DNA of 56,093 nt from JAGKXB01 sp964498835 (GCA_964498835.1 CAZCIX010000009.1:1-56093), one strand, 5' to 3'. Positions 35,998 through 43,531 are shown, counted from the stretch's first letter. Program-made: numbers and translations. Notes: generated by a model from the letters alone, not told the origin.

Positions 35998-36679
35998 TTC
36001 GTTACCCGAAAAACCTCGCGCCATTTTGTTTGACCTCGACGGCACCCTAGTTGACACAGCACCCGATTTGGCCGCCGCAATCAACCTGGTCCGCACCACG
36101 CGCGGCCTGGCACCGACGCCTTACGAATCATTACGCCCCTACGCCTCAGCCGGTGCACGCGGCTTAATTGGCGCCGCTTTTGGTTTGACGCCAGAAGATC
36201 CAGAATACGATGCCCTACGCACCGCTTTTCTCGACAATTACGCCGCCGCATTGGCCGTCAACAGCCGTTTATTCGATGGCGTGACAGCATTGTTGAATGC
36301 TTTACGTGAAAGCAATTTACCCTGGGGCATCGTCACCAACAAATCCACCCGCCTCACCCTTCCGCTAGTCCAACAAATCGGCCTACAAGACACCGCCTGC
36401 GTCATTTGCGGTGACACCACACCCCACGCCAAACCCCACCCCGAACCCTTGCTGGAAGCAGCCCGCCGACTAGGACTCACACCACAAGAATGCTGGTACG
36501 TAGGCGACGACCTGCGCGACATCCAAGCCGGCCACGCCGCTGGCATGTTGACTGTCGCCGCCACCTGGGGATATGGCGGCGCAATTGACTTTAGTACATG
36601 GGGAGCAGATTTTTTGGCTGATACGCCGTTGCAGTTGTTGGAATACCGGCAAAACCCAAAACCAAGCAATCAGATATAA
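35990..36679 (+). CDS. gph: Phosphoglycolate phosphatase
   Basis: 229 residues, HAD superfamily. Motif I ILFDLDGTLVDTAPDL (nucleophile Asp and acid Asp), motif II IVTNKSTR, motif III Lys in HAKPHPEP and motif IV YVGDDLRDIQAGHAAGM. It dephosphorylates 2-phosphoglycolate from DNA 3'-end repair. Overlaps the preceding gene by 8 bp. Its stop codon (TAA at 36677-36679) lies inside the TATAAT box of the tmRNA promoter. Confidence 0.9.
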   Translation: MLNSLPEKPRAILFDLDGTLVDTAPDLAAAINLVRTTRGLAPTPYESLRPYASAGARGLIGAAFGLTPEDPEYDALRTAFLDNYAAALAVNSRLFDGVTALLNALRESNLPWGIVTNKSTRLTLPLVQQIGLQDTACVICGDTTPHAKPHPEPLLEAARRLGLTPQECWYVGDDLRDIQAGHAAGMLTVAATWGYGGAIDFSTWGADFLADTPLQLLEYRQNPKPSNQI

Positions 36680-36680
36680 T
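36675..36680 (+). promoter_or_regulatory. -10 box of the tmRNA promoter
   Basis: Perfect TATAAT, 12 bp before the mature 5' end of ssrA. The -35 region is weak by consensus. The box overlaps the gph stop codon. Confidence 0.7.
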
Positions 36681-36692
36681 AGAAAATCATCC

Positions 36693-37052
36693 GGGGGCGA
36701 CTTGGCTTCGACAGGGGTTGCAAAGCGGACTAGGGCATACCGAGGGCTGGTCACCTCGTAAATACATCCAGAAAAAATTAAACGCAAACGATTCCGTTTA
36801 CGCTAAAGCTGCTTAAACCCAGCTTTCTCTACACTACCTCTTCCCTGGGGTAGGCTGGCAACAGCAGTAGAGTCATTCACAGGGAATCGCTTTAAGTTGG
36901 GTCACTTAACTTAAATCTAAACAATAGGTGACTCGCCTTACCACAGCGTGTGCGTCCGCGTTGGTCGGGTTAAATTAAATGGCAGCACTAAGTATGTAGA
37001 ACTATCTGTAGAGTACTTTTGGACGCGGGTTCAATTCCCGCCGCCTCCACCA
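36693..37052 (+). ncRNA. ssrA: Transfer-messenger RNA (one-piece)
   Basis: 360 nt. 5' end GGGGGCGACTTGGCTTCGAC and 3' end GGTTCAATTCCCGCCGCCTCCACCA form the tRNA-Ala-like domain; acceptor strands GGGGGCG and CGCCTCC pair with one G-U. The tag reading frame starts at GCA 36784 and reads ANDSVYAKAA, stop TAA at 36814-36816. The last four residues AKAA replace the common ALAA. tmRNA with SmpB rescues stalled ribosomes. One-piece form, not the permuted two-piece form of some Burkholderiales. Confidence 0.96.
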
Positions 37053-37103
37053 AAACACAATCCCGAACTCGTCTGAGTTGGGGATTTTTTTCGTCTGTTG
37101 GCG
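37047..37103 (+). repeat. Direct repeat at tmRNA 3' end, left copy (candidate att site)
   Basis: 57 bp beginning with the encoded CCACCA end of tmRNA and including the terminator. 53 of 57 positions match 43005-43061. The two copies bracket 5.9 kb of accessory DNA. tmRNA 3' ends are frequent integration sites. Confidence 0.6.
37059..37091 (+). terminator. tmRNA terminator
   Basis: 12-bp stem with one mismatch (AATCCCGAACTC / GAGTTGGGGATT), tetraloop GTCT, followed by seven T. A near copy stands at 43017-43049. Confidence 0.88.
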
Positions 37104-37181
37104 ACAGTTGGCATGTATGGTCATCCCCATGTTTTACGAATTTTTCCGAAAACTTGCTGATGAAAGTACGTTGTCAAGGAT

Positions 37182-39359
37182 TCATTGCAACCACTCACCA
37201 AGATCAGCGAAAATGAATTTCAACTCATCTGTCATGCCATCATCTTGAACTTGAAGAATCTCTCGCAAGTGCTCATCTTCTACGCGTAAACGTTTACTCC
37301 AAAGCGCCATCAAAAACTCAAGAGCTGCCTCGCCCTGTTCATTATTCCAGTTGCGAAGTACTGACAAAATCACATCAGTCATCTGACGGCTAAAAATAGA
37401 ATCGAGTCGATAGTTCATCTCAACGGGACGAGCAGCCCGCAACAGGCAAGCTTGAATCACCCCGTCGTTGTATCTGTCAAAGTTGGTTGGGCTGATTAAG
37501 GTGGTATGGTAGGAAGTTGCCAATCCGTTGTTTTCAGATTTGTTCCGCAAATCGTGAAGAACAGATTGCACGGTCCAATAGACATCGGCTTGGGTGGATT
37601 TGTTCAATCTGTCCTTGTCGAAACCAAAATCTGACCAAAATGCAAACGTCTGACGAAGAGTTAAGGACTTATTATCATTAAAACAAGTTGGCAAAAATAG
37701 ACTTTTCGAATCAAACGAATTGCCGGTCAACAAATTCAAACGTGCAGACAAAATACTCGGAAGTTTTTTGTCGCTCAAAGGATCATCTTCACTAAATCGT
37801 TGCAAACACTCTTTCTCCGCATCCCATGCTGTTTTTGTGTGCTCCTTGACGCGCGGTAATGCGCAATGATTCAGAACCACCAAGGAATGTTCGCCTAAGG
37901 TAAGATCTTTTTTTAGTTGCTCGAACGAATCCCGGTTCGGCATTTTCGAAAATGCAACCAAGTAGGTTATGGTGGCAGACTGGTCGATGCATCGCAATTT
38001 CCTAGAAATTGCAAGCAAACTACGACCCGATGTAATTGCACCAACCAATACCATGACAGAAGAGGCATTTTTCATCTTACTTTCTATTAAATCGCTGGAC
38101 GCCACCCAATTAACAGAATCACTCTCACCCAGAAAATAATTCCCAACCTTGTCTTTCAACGCTTGTGAGCCAACGTCATCGAAATAAATGATGGTTTTTA
38201 GGTCTCTTGAAAGATGCTTCTTGACTTGCTTATCAATTAAGTTCGAAAACGGCTTCGCATCAATTGACAAAGCTTGTTTTACATCAACATAAAAGTGTTC
38301 ATTAGCATCTTCGGCGAGCCTTACAGCAACATTCCACTGAAGAACGTTCTGAGCAGCAAATTGCCTGAAAAAATCTTGCCTATCTTTCTTAAAATCAGCC
38401 TTCTTTATTACTAAAAGTTCATGTTTTGGATTTTCCGGAAGAAACTGATCACCGGCGATGCGTATCAACTTTGAGCCTTGCTTACAAAATTCACAATCTG
38501 ACACTTTACCGGATACCAATTTTTTACCAATCTCTGCGGTAACCTCAAAAACACCGTATTGGCCGCTAGGTAAGTTGACATGAAAAAGTGTAATTACCTG
38601 CTCTTTTGTAAACGAAGTTTTATTGAATAACTTCTTTGCAAGAGAACCACTGGTTGTAGCGGAAATAAAAAGCAAGGAACTGTCATCTTCAACAAAGTCG
38701 AACTGCTCATCCATAACTGCATATGACGCAAAACTTTCTATTATAGGAAAGCCAGATTCGAAATCCTGATAAAGCTGGATGGCCACACTAACTAAGTATG
38801 AAATGGATGAAGAATCCACGTAAATGCGCTTTAAGTCTTTGCGCATATGGGGCAGCAAAGACACCGCAAGAAAGGCAACCTCTACCCCAGAAACCAGCAG
38901 ATTGGATCCTCGAATAAAGCTATTGCAATGATCTCCAGAAGGTTTAACAAAGTGATAACCATGGTTAGAAACCACCAAGCCACTACGTTTCTTAAATAGT
39001 GCAAGCATACCTCTGTGAAGTATTGCAGAACGCAACTCTCCACTAATACCCTTACCACCACAATCTTTCAGCACACCATCTTTATCTACAGATAAACAAA
39101 ATAGGCGCTGGTCAATTTCACCGACATACGAATCAAATTCGCTGACAAACGACTTATCACTCTTGCAATCTGACAAAGTAATTTGTTGCTTTTTCAATGA
39201 AATCAAATAAACGTTTTTTAGGACTAGATTTTCCGTGACATCCATTTTTAACGCTTTGGATATTGCATCCAATCCAATATTTGAAGCGACAAAAATAGCA
39301 AGGCTCGATTGATCTTGATTTTGAGGATAAGAAAAACGAAAAGCAAAATAGTTACTCAT
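37182..39359 (-). CDS. Unrecognised protein with two phosphoribosyltransferase-like segments
   Basis: 725 residues from the ATG at 39359, which shares its A with the stop of the GHKL gene (TAATG) and has a strong GGAGG 8 nt upstream. No family recognised. Two regions look like repeated alpha/beta modules: residues 140-265 (KRIYVDSSSISYLVSVAIQLY, then LLFISATTSGSLAKKLF) and 387-470 (KTIIYFDDVGSQALKDKV, then VMVLVGAITSGRSLLAISRKL). The hydrophobic strand followed by TSGxSL resembles the PRPP loop of phosphoribosyltransferases. Between them is CEFC, a possible metal or disulfide site (residues 289-292), followed by GSKLIRIAGDQF. The rest (residues 500-725) is mostly helical. No signal peptide. 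Tightly coupled to the GHKL gene; probably one functional unit. Foreign to the core genome around it. Confidence 0.7.
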   Translation of the reverse strand: MSNYFAFRFSYPQNQDQSSLAIFVASNIGLDAISKALKMDVTENLVLKNVYLISLKKQQITLSDCKSDKSFVSEFDSYVGEIDQRLFCLSVDKDGVLKDCGGKGISGELRSAILHRGMLALFKKRSGLVVSNHGYHFVKPSGDHCNSFIRGSNLLVSGVEVAFLAVSLLPHMRKDLKRIYVDSSSISYLVSVAIQLYQDFESGFPIIESFASYAVMDEQFDFVEDDSSLLFISATTSGSLAKKLFNKTSFTKEQVITLFHVNLPSGQYGVFEVTAEIGKKLVSGKVSDCEFCKQGSKLIRIAGDQFLPENPKHELLVIKKADFKKDRQDFFRQFAAQNVLQWNVAVRLAEDANEHFYVDVKQALSIDAKPFSNLIDKQVKKHLSRDLKTIIYFDDVGSQALKDKVGNYFLGESDSVNWVASSDLIESKMKNASSVMVLVGAITSGRSLLAISRKLRCIDQSATITYLVAFSKMPNRDSFEQLKKDLTLGEHSLVVLNHCALPRVKEHTKTAWDAEKECLQRFSEDDPLSDKKLPSILSARLNLLTGNSFDSKSLFLPTCFNDNKSLTLRQTFAFWSDFGFDKDRLNKSTQADVYWTVQSVLHDLRNKSENNGLATSYHTTLISPTNFDRYNDGVIQACLLRAARPVEMNYRLDSIFSRQMTDVILSVLRNWNNEQGEAALEFLMALWSKRLRVEDEHLREILQVQDDGMTDELKFIFADLGEWLQ

Positions 39360-40555
39360 TATTTTGCCTCCAAAGGAATTAACAGACTGATCGCGACACC
39401 ACAAGCCTTTGGCATTGGTGTGACCTCCACATTGGCCATTTCCTTAGTTTCCCAATCAAAAAATTCAGGAGATTTATCAGGCGAGTAAGGGGAAGACATG
39501 AAATTGCGGAATAGCCCTAGCCGGCCACTGCGAATGCGCATAAAACCACCGAGTCTCGTAAGCCTATCCATCACCACCGGCAATCCATTGCCTTTACTGT
39601 CTTTCGAAGTGGAGGTCTGACGAAAGTTAAAACACTTTTTAAATATGGTGTACTCGTCTTCGATTGATATTTGTGCCAATTTTTCGTTGGGATTTTGATC
39701 CGCCATCCATCGATCGCAATAACCAAGACCAGAATCTACGATACCGATTTCTACGAAACGAATTTGTCGCTCATCTGAATGCCGATTGGTAATTGTTTCA
39801 AGATAGTCAGATAAAATTGGCTGATGTTCGACGGCCCCCTCCGCACTGGTTTTTCTAAGGTTTATACCTTGAACATAAACGATGCGAACACCCGGCTTTA
39901 ACCATGTGCCACGTGTGTAATCTCGAGAACCATGCTCATGCGTATTCAGAAACAGTTCATAAAAAATCCGAGCAAGTGCATCCAAATCATTAGCGGCTAT
40001 ATCTTTCCCCCCCCCGGGAGCTGCCATTGCCTGGCCAACCATCTTTTGAATTAGTGCTTTAAATTGTTCAAGCTGCCTTGGCTCTGGAAGAGTTTCTGCT
40101 TTTGCTATGTAAAAGTTGGGGTCAAACCCTTTTGAACTGTGATCTACAAACGCGAACCAACACAATCCTCCACGCTGTCGACCAAACCGACTTCGCGCTT
40201 GATTTTCAATGGCTATCTTGGCAGCTGCATTTACCTGCGGCCTTAATTCTTTTTCCATTTCATTTGTAAGCGAGATCGACTTTGCAAACATCGCCGCCAC
40301 AAACTTATGAGGCCGTTTAATCAAATCTTCAATTTCATCGTTGGCCACACTTTGGCTTAATGCGAGCGTTCTAGTATTACTAAGTCGAGCCCATGTATTG
40401 ACCGCTTGAATAGCGCTTGCCAGTCCACCAAATGAGTTTGCATAACCTGCTGTGCCAACAGGTAACAGCAATACATTCGCACTCTCTTCATCCACCATAT
40501 CGGCAATAGTTTTTTCGCACGCATCAACTGTGATGTTGGCGGGAAAATTAATCAT
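39359..40555 (-). CDS. GHKL-type ATPase of an uncharacterised two-gene operon
   Basis: 398 residues. The C-terminal half carries the Bergerat fold: N box IFYELFLNTHEHGSR (residues 197-211, Glu200 and Asn204), G1 box VEIGIVDSGLGY (Asp274), G2 box SKGNGLPVVMDRLTRLGG (residues 320-337). No dimerisation/phosphoacceptor His domain or transducer domain is seen, so it is not a sensor kinase, MutL or gyrase. Residues 1-60 contain a Gly-rich LLPVGTAGYANSFGGLASAIQ. The sequence AAPGGGKDIA (about residue 178) is encoded across nine consecutive G (plus strand C 40007-40015). SD AGAGGAAC is 4 nt before the ATG. Translationally coupled to the following gene. Function unknown; ATP-driven sensing in a defence or stress system is a reasonable guess. 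Confidence 0.75.
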   Translation of the reverse strand: MINFPANITVDACEKTIADMVDEESANVLLLPVGTAGYANSFGGLASAIQAVNTWARLSNTRTLALSQSVANDEIEDLIKRPHKFVAAMFAKSISLTNEMEKELRPQVNAAAKIAIENQARSRFGRQRGGLCWFAFVDHSSKGFDPNFYIAKAETLPEPRQLEQFKALIQKMVGQAMAAPGGGKDIAANDLDALARIFYELFLNTHEHGSRDYTRGTWLKPGVRIVYVQGINLRKTSAEGAVEHQPILSDYLETITNRHSDERQIRFVEIGIVDSGLGYCDRWMADQNPNEKLAQISIEDEYTIFKKCFNFRQTSTSKDSKGNGLPVVMDRLTRLGGFMRIRSGRLGLFRNFMSSPYSPDKSPEFFDWETKEMANVEVTPMPKACGVAISLLIPLEAK

Positions 40556-40655
40556 GCTTGTTCCTCTTTCTAAAATTGAAGTGGGTGCTCACTGATGACC
40601 ACCAGATAACATACGATCAGCTTTTCCAGACCTAATTTAATGGTATCGGCGGAAT

Positions 40656-41729
40656 TCATTCATCAGTCTCTTTGTTCTCGTCAAGCAACGTGCCACACAC
40701 CGCACGTTCGCGAGCCAGCTCCACAGCACGGTGCAGCTGCGCCTGTAATACTTCCATGTCCGGGATATGTGCCAGATATTCTGCGACGCGAATGTTGGAC
40801 GCCTCCATATCCATCAGCTTCACCTGTTCGGCATCCTTGGTTGCGCACAAAATCAGGCCGATCGGGGGCTCCTCGCCGGCGGCGCGGTCATGTTGCGCTA
40901 GCCAGCGCAAATACAGTTCCATCTGACCCTTGTGCGCGGGTTGGAATTTCTCCAACTTCAGTTCTACCGCCACTAGCCGCTTGAGGTAACGGTGATAAAA
41001 CAGCAAATCAAGGTAGAAATCGTCAGCGCCTACGCTAATGCGTTTCTGCCGTGCCACGAAGGTAAAACCCACGCCCAGCTCCAGCAAGAAGCGCTCCATT
41101 TCGCGCAGGATGGCATCTTCCAAATCACGCTCGCTGTAATCCTGCGGCAAACCCAGAAAGTCCAGCATGTAGGGATCACGGAACACCAAATCAGGTGTCA
41201 TCTGTCCACCATCGCGCAGGTGGCTGATTTCTGCTTTCACCACCGACTCAGGTTGCTTGGATATCGCTGTGCGCAAGTACAACTGGCTAGCGATGCGTTC
41301 ACGCAGGGTGCGCACACTCCAGCGCTCCACACGGCACAGTTCGGCGTAATACTCGCGCTCTAGTGGCTGTTTGAGCGGCAGGATTTCGATAAAGTGGCTC
41401 CAGGTCAATGCCTGCACTAGTACAGAGACAATTTTTTCGTCAGGAAAAACGTCGGCAAACTGCATCATGCGGCGCAGGCTGCGTTGACCGAAAGCGCGGC
41501 CATACTCAACCACCAATTGTGTCGACAGCGTCGACACAATCTGCTCGCCGTACTCCGCACGTTCGTTTTTCAGCACTTCGCGCTGGACACGCTGCCCGAT
41601 ATGCCAATAGAGCATCGTTTGTGTGGCATTGGCGCTTTGCGCGACATGCTGACGGGCCGATTCGATCAAGCCACGCAGGTCGATCAGCAATGCGTTGGAA
41701 GTCAAAGCAGGTTCAGTTTTCTTCGCCAT
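40656..41729 (-). CDS. YhcG/DUF1016-family PD-(D/E)XK nuclease
   Basis: 357 residues. N-terminal DUF1016 helical part (LRGLIESARQHVAQSANATQTMLYWHIGQRVQREVL; FGQRSLRRMMQFADVFPD; LTWSHFIEILPLK). C-terminal nuclease-like domain with the catalytic-type sequence DDFYLDLLFYHRYLKRLVAVELKLEKFQPAHKGQMELYLRWL (D-x(n)-ExK as Asp...ELK) and IGLILCATKD. Such proteins accompany restriction-modification and other defence genes. Higher GC than the two genes to its left, which suggests a separate origin. A 30-codon frame (41713-41805) overlaps its start. Confidence 0.88.
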   Translation of the reverse strand: MAKKTEPALTSNALLIDLRGLIESARQHVAQSANATQTMLYWHIGQRVQREVLKNERAEYGEQIVSTLSTQLVVEYGRAFGQRSLRRMMQFADVFPDEKIVSVLVQALTWSHFIEILPLKQPLEREYYAELCRVERWSVRTLRERIASQLYLRTAISKQPESVVKAEISHLRDGGQMTPDLVFRDPYMLDFLGLPQDYSERDLEDAILREMERFLLELGVGFTFVARQKRISVGADDFYLDLLFYHRYLKRLVAVELKLEKFQPAHKGQMELYLRWLAQHDRAAGEEPPIGLILCATKDAEQVKLMDMEASNIRVAEYLAHIPDMEVLQAQLHRAVELARERAVCGTLLDENKETDE

Positions 41730-41805
41730 CGTTATCCTCTTCTTCAGACAATTTGATCAGCTTGTTGTGGTTTTTTGAGCTACTCGAACTTGGTAGATCA
41801 GACAT
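41713..41805 (-). CDS. Possible 30-residue ORF overlapping the YhcG start
   Basis: Frame MSDLPSSSSSKNHNKLIKLS followed by a Glu/Asp-rich end. It overlaps the first codons of the nuclease gene in another frame. It could be a coupling leader or chance. No ribosome site of note. Confidence 0.25.
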   Translation of the reverse strand: MSDLPSSSSSKNHNKLIKLSEEEDNDGEEN

Positions 41806-42012
41806 TATGAGCCACTGTTTGTGGCTGAGCAAACACTCGAAGTGAGCAAAAAGACTAATCAAGACCAGTACGTTACGATCTGTGCCAGCGGACGAATCAA
41901 GCAGTTTCTTTTTCGATTTGGTAGGGAAGGAAACCGCTCCGATTCAGAGAGTGGAGAGTGTAATCAAATCAGCGGCCGTGACGCCTCGCGGAATGCCTGA
42001 TAAAATGCGCGC

Positions 42013-42160
42013 CGTCATTGGGGAGTAGCCGCTCTTCGACCCCGAAGAGGCTTACGTCAACATACTTGACCATCAGGTCATGGCGTAAGCGGTTCCCGAG
42101 CTTGGCAAGACCTTTGACCACAACGCCTCCGATTAGGCCGGTGAAGCGTCGTGGTCAATC
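42013..42160 (+). ncRNA. yybP-ykoY manganese riboswitch
   Basis: The leader of the UPF0016 gene carries both conserved metal-binding loops of this class: GGGGAGTAGC at 42020-42029 and GGCAAGACCTTTGACC near 42104-42119. Pairing arms (CTCTTCGACCCCGAAGAG; GCTTACG...CGTAAGC; TTGACCACAACG...CGTCGTGGTCAA) give the expected multi-helix shape. Mn2+ binding turns on manganese exporters. It ends about 27 bp before the gene's ATG, so translational control is likely. Possible promoter just upstream (GATAAAAT about 41999-42006). Confidence 0.9.
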
Positions 42161-42186
42161 GTATATAGACCGGCCTGGGAATTTTT

Positions 42187-42765
42187 ATGGAATCACTCTT
42201 CGTCTCAACTGGGGTCGTCGCACTTGCTGAAATTGGCGACAAAACTCAACTCCTGGCCTTTATCCTCGCAGCCCGCTTCAAGAAGCCCTTGCCGATTATT
42301 CTCGGCATCCTGGCTGCGACTATCGTCAACCACGGTCTCGCCGGTGCCCTCGGGGCTTGGATCACCGCGATGGTGAGCCCGGAAATCCTTCGTTGGGTAT
42401 TAGGATTCTCCTTCATCGGGATGGCGGTCTGGACAATTATTCCGGACAAGATCGAAGAGGAGGAAACCCAGGTTGCTAAGAGGTTTGGTGTCTTCGGCGC
42501 CACCTTGGTCACCTTTTTCCTTGCCGAGATGGGCGACAAGACACAAATCGCAACGGTGGCCCTGGCAGCACACTACAGCGCGCCCTTGATGGTGGTTTTT
42601 GGTACCACGCTCGGGATGCTGATCGCCGATATCCCCGCCGTGTTCGTCGGCGATAAACTTGCGTCAAAAATCCCAATGAAGCTAGTGCACTCTATCGCCG
42701 CCGCAGTCTTTGCGCTCCTTGGGGCTGTGACACTACTGGGTGCTGGATCGAAACTTGGATTCTAA
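42187..42765 (+). CDS. mneA: TMEM165/GDT1 (UPF0016) family manganese exporter
   Basis: 192 residues, six to seven membrane spans. The family signature E-x-G-D-K-T is present twice, in VALAEIGDKTQLLAFILAARF and FFLAEMGDKTQIATVALAAHY, one in each three-helix repeat. These acidic residues coordinate the cation in Mn2+ (Ca2+)/H+ antiporters of this family. Placed directly behind a manganese riboswitch, which supports Mn2+ export as its role. Composition is richer in GC than the flanking core genes. The gene symbol follows the Vibrio homologue. Confidence 0.9.
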   Translation: MESLFVSTGVVALAEIGDKTQLLAFILAARFKKPLPIILGILAATIVNHGLAGALGAWITAMVSPEILRWVLGFSFIGMAVWTIIPDKIEEEETQVAKRFGVFGATLVTFFLAEMGDKTQIATVALAAHYSAPLMVVFGTTLGMLIADIPAVFVGDKLASKIPMKLVHSIAAAVFALLGAVTLLGAGSKLGF

Positions 42766-42843
42766 AGCCGCAAGCACCTCAAAAAAATGACGGCATCCCA
42801 AGTCAGCGATCCTGTTTTGGGACGGTATCGATACATAAATATG

Positions 42844-42914
42844 TACTAACTCAGACCCGATCTGACAGTTGCCAATTTTTATAGGGTATCTGTCAGATCT
42901 GGTCTGAACTAATA
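42844..42914. repeat. Imperfect inverted repeat (possible IS/REP remnant)
   Basis: Arms CTCAGACCCGATCTGACAG and CTGTCAGATCTGGTCTGA flank a 21-bp AT-rich centre. Arms of this type resemble ends of transposable or REP-type elements. No transposase present. Confidence 0.55.
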
Positions 42915-43004
42915 CACTTTGGCCCAGTTCGCTCCTGTTCGCAGCAGCACGCAGCGCTTCGATTGCGTACTTTCAACAGTCGTTTGATGCGGGGTGCCAT
43001 CCCA

Positions 43005-43061
43005 CCACCAAAACATAATCCCCAAATCGTCTGAGTTGGGGATTTTTTTCGTCTATTGGCG
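43005..43061 (+). repeat. Direct repeat of tmRNA 3' flank, right copy (candidate att site)
   Basis: 53 of 57 positions match 37047-37103, including CCACCA, the hairpin and the T run. No tRNA-like T arm precedes it, so it is not a second tmRNA gene. Confidence 0.6.
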
Positions 43062-43185
43062 CGTTTCGCCCCGTGTTCTTGCTGGTTCGTGCAAAACTTG
43101 CGGACTACGCCAACAGCGCCATCAGGCCGGCTCTACGCCTGGCGCCCTCTCTTTCGGTCATTTCTCTCTGCACCCACTGGATATA

Positions 43186-43203
43186 TTTCGATTATAATGG
43201 AAA
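43186..43203 (+). promoter_or_regulatory. arsR operator overlapping a -10 box
   Basis: TTTCGATTATAATGGAAA is a near-perfect 18-bp palindrome (one mismatched base pair). It encloses TATAAT (43193-43198), 6 bp before the arsR ATG. The size and AT core fit an ArsR/SmtB-type operator. Binding there would block RNA polymerase. The spacing implies a leaderless or nearly leaderless arsR mRNA. Confidence 0.7.
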
Positions 43204-43204
43204 A

Positions 43205-43531
43205 ATGGAAGAGAAAGACGTTATCAAAGCCTTGGCCGCCATGGCTCAGCCCAACCGCCTGCAGGTATTCCGCTCCCTCGTAGTTGCGGGCAAACAAGGC
43301 GCGACTCCGGGGCAGCTAGGAGAGTCCCTCGGGGTACCCAATGCCACGCTTTCATTTCACCTCAAAGAGCTGATGGGCGCTGGCCTGATCAGCCAGGAAC
43401 GCAATGGGCGCAACCTGATCTACCGCGTCGAGTTTGACCAGATGAATAGCCTGCTTGCCTACCTCACCAATAACTGCTGCCAGGACACCGAGGCCTGCCT
43501 CGATGCCTCATCCACCAATTGCCAATGCTGA
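43205..43531 (+). CDS. arsR: ArsR-family arsenite-responsive repressor
   Basis: 108 residues from the ATG at 43205; the longer frame to 43073 runs through the att-like repeat and is rejected. Winged helix-turn-helix: ALAAMAQPNRLQVFRSLV, TPGQLGESLGVPNATLSFHLKELMGAGLISQERNGRNLIYRV. The usual helix-3 CVC arsenic site is absent. Instead Cys91, Cys92 and Cys98 near the C terminus have the CC-x5-C spacing of the Acidithiobacillus-type ArsR site. First gene of arsR-arsI-arsC-acr3; autoregulated by the overlapping palindrome (inference). Confidence 0.92.
   Translation: MEEKDVIKALAAMAQPNRLQVFRSLVVAGKQGATPGQLGESLGVPNATLSFHLKELMGAGLISQERNGRNLIYRVEFDQMNSLLAYLTNNCCQDTEACLDASSTNCQC

Larger units (their letters stand above)
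42766..43204. other. Intergenic region with palindrome, att-like repeat and ars promoter
   Basis: Contains an imperfect 25-bp inverted repeat (42844-42868 against 42890-42914, 21 of 25 positions), the second copy of the tmRNA 3' flank (43005-43061) with a terminator-like hairpin, and the arsR operator/promoter (43186-43203). No coding region is supported; short frames through it lack ribosome sites. Confidence 0.6.

Noticed and set aside
43005..43061. Second tmRNA gene
   Set aside because: Only the CCACCA end and the terminator are repeated; T arm, acceptor and tag region are missing.
43073..43204. Longer arsR reading frame starting at 43073
   Set aside because: It would run through the promoter/operator and adds residues with no family similarity; the ATG at 43205 gives a normal ArsR.
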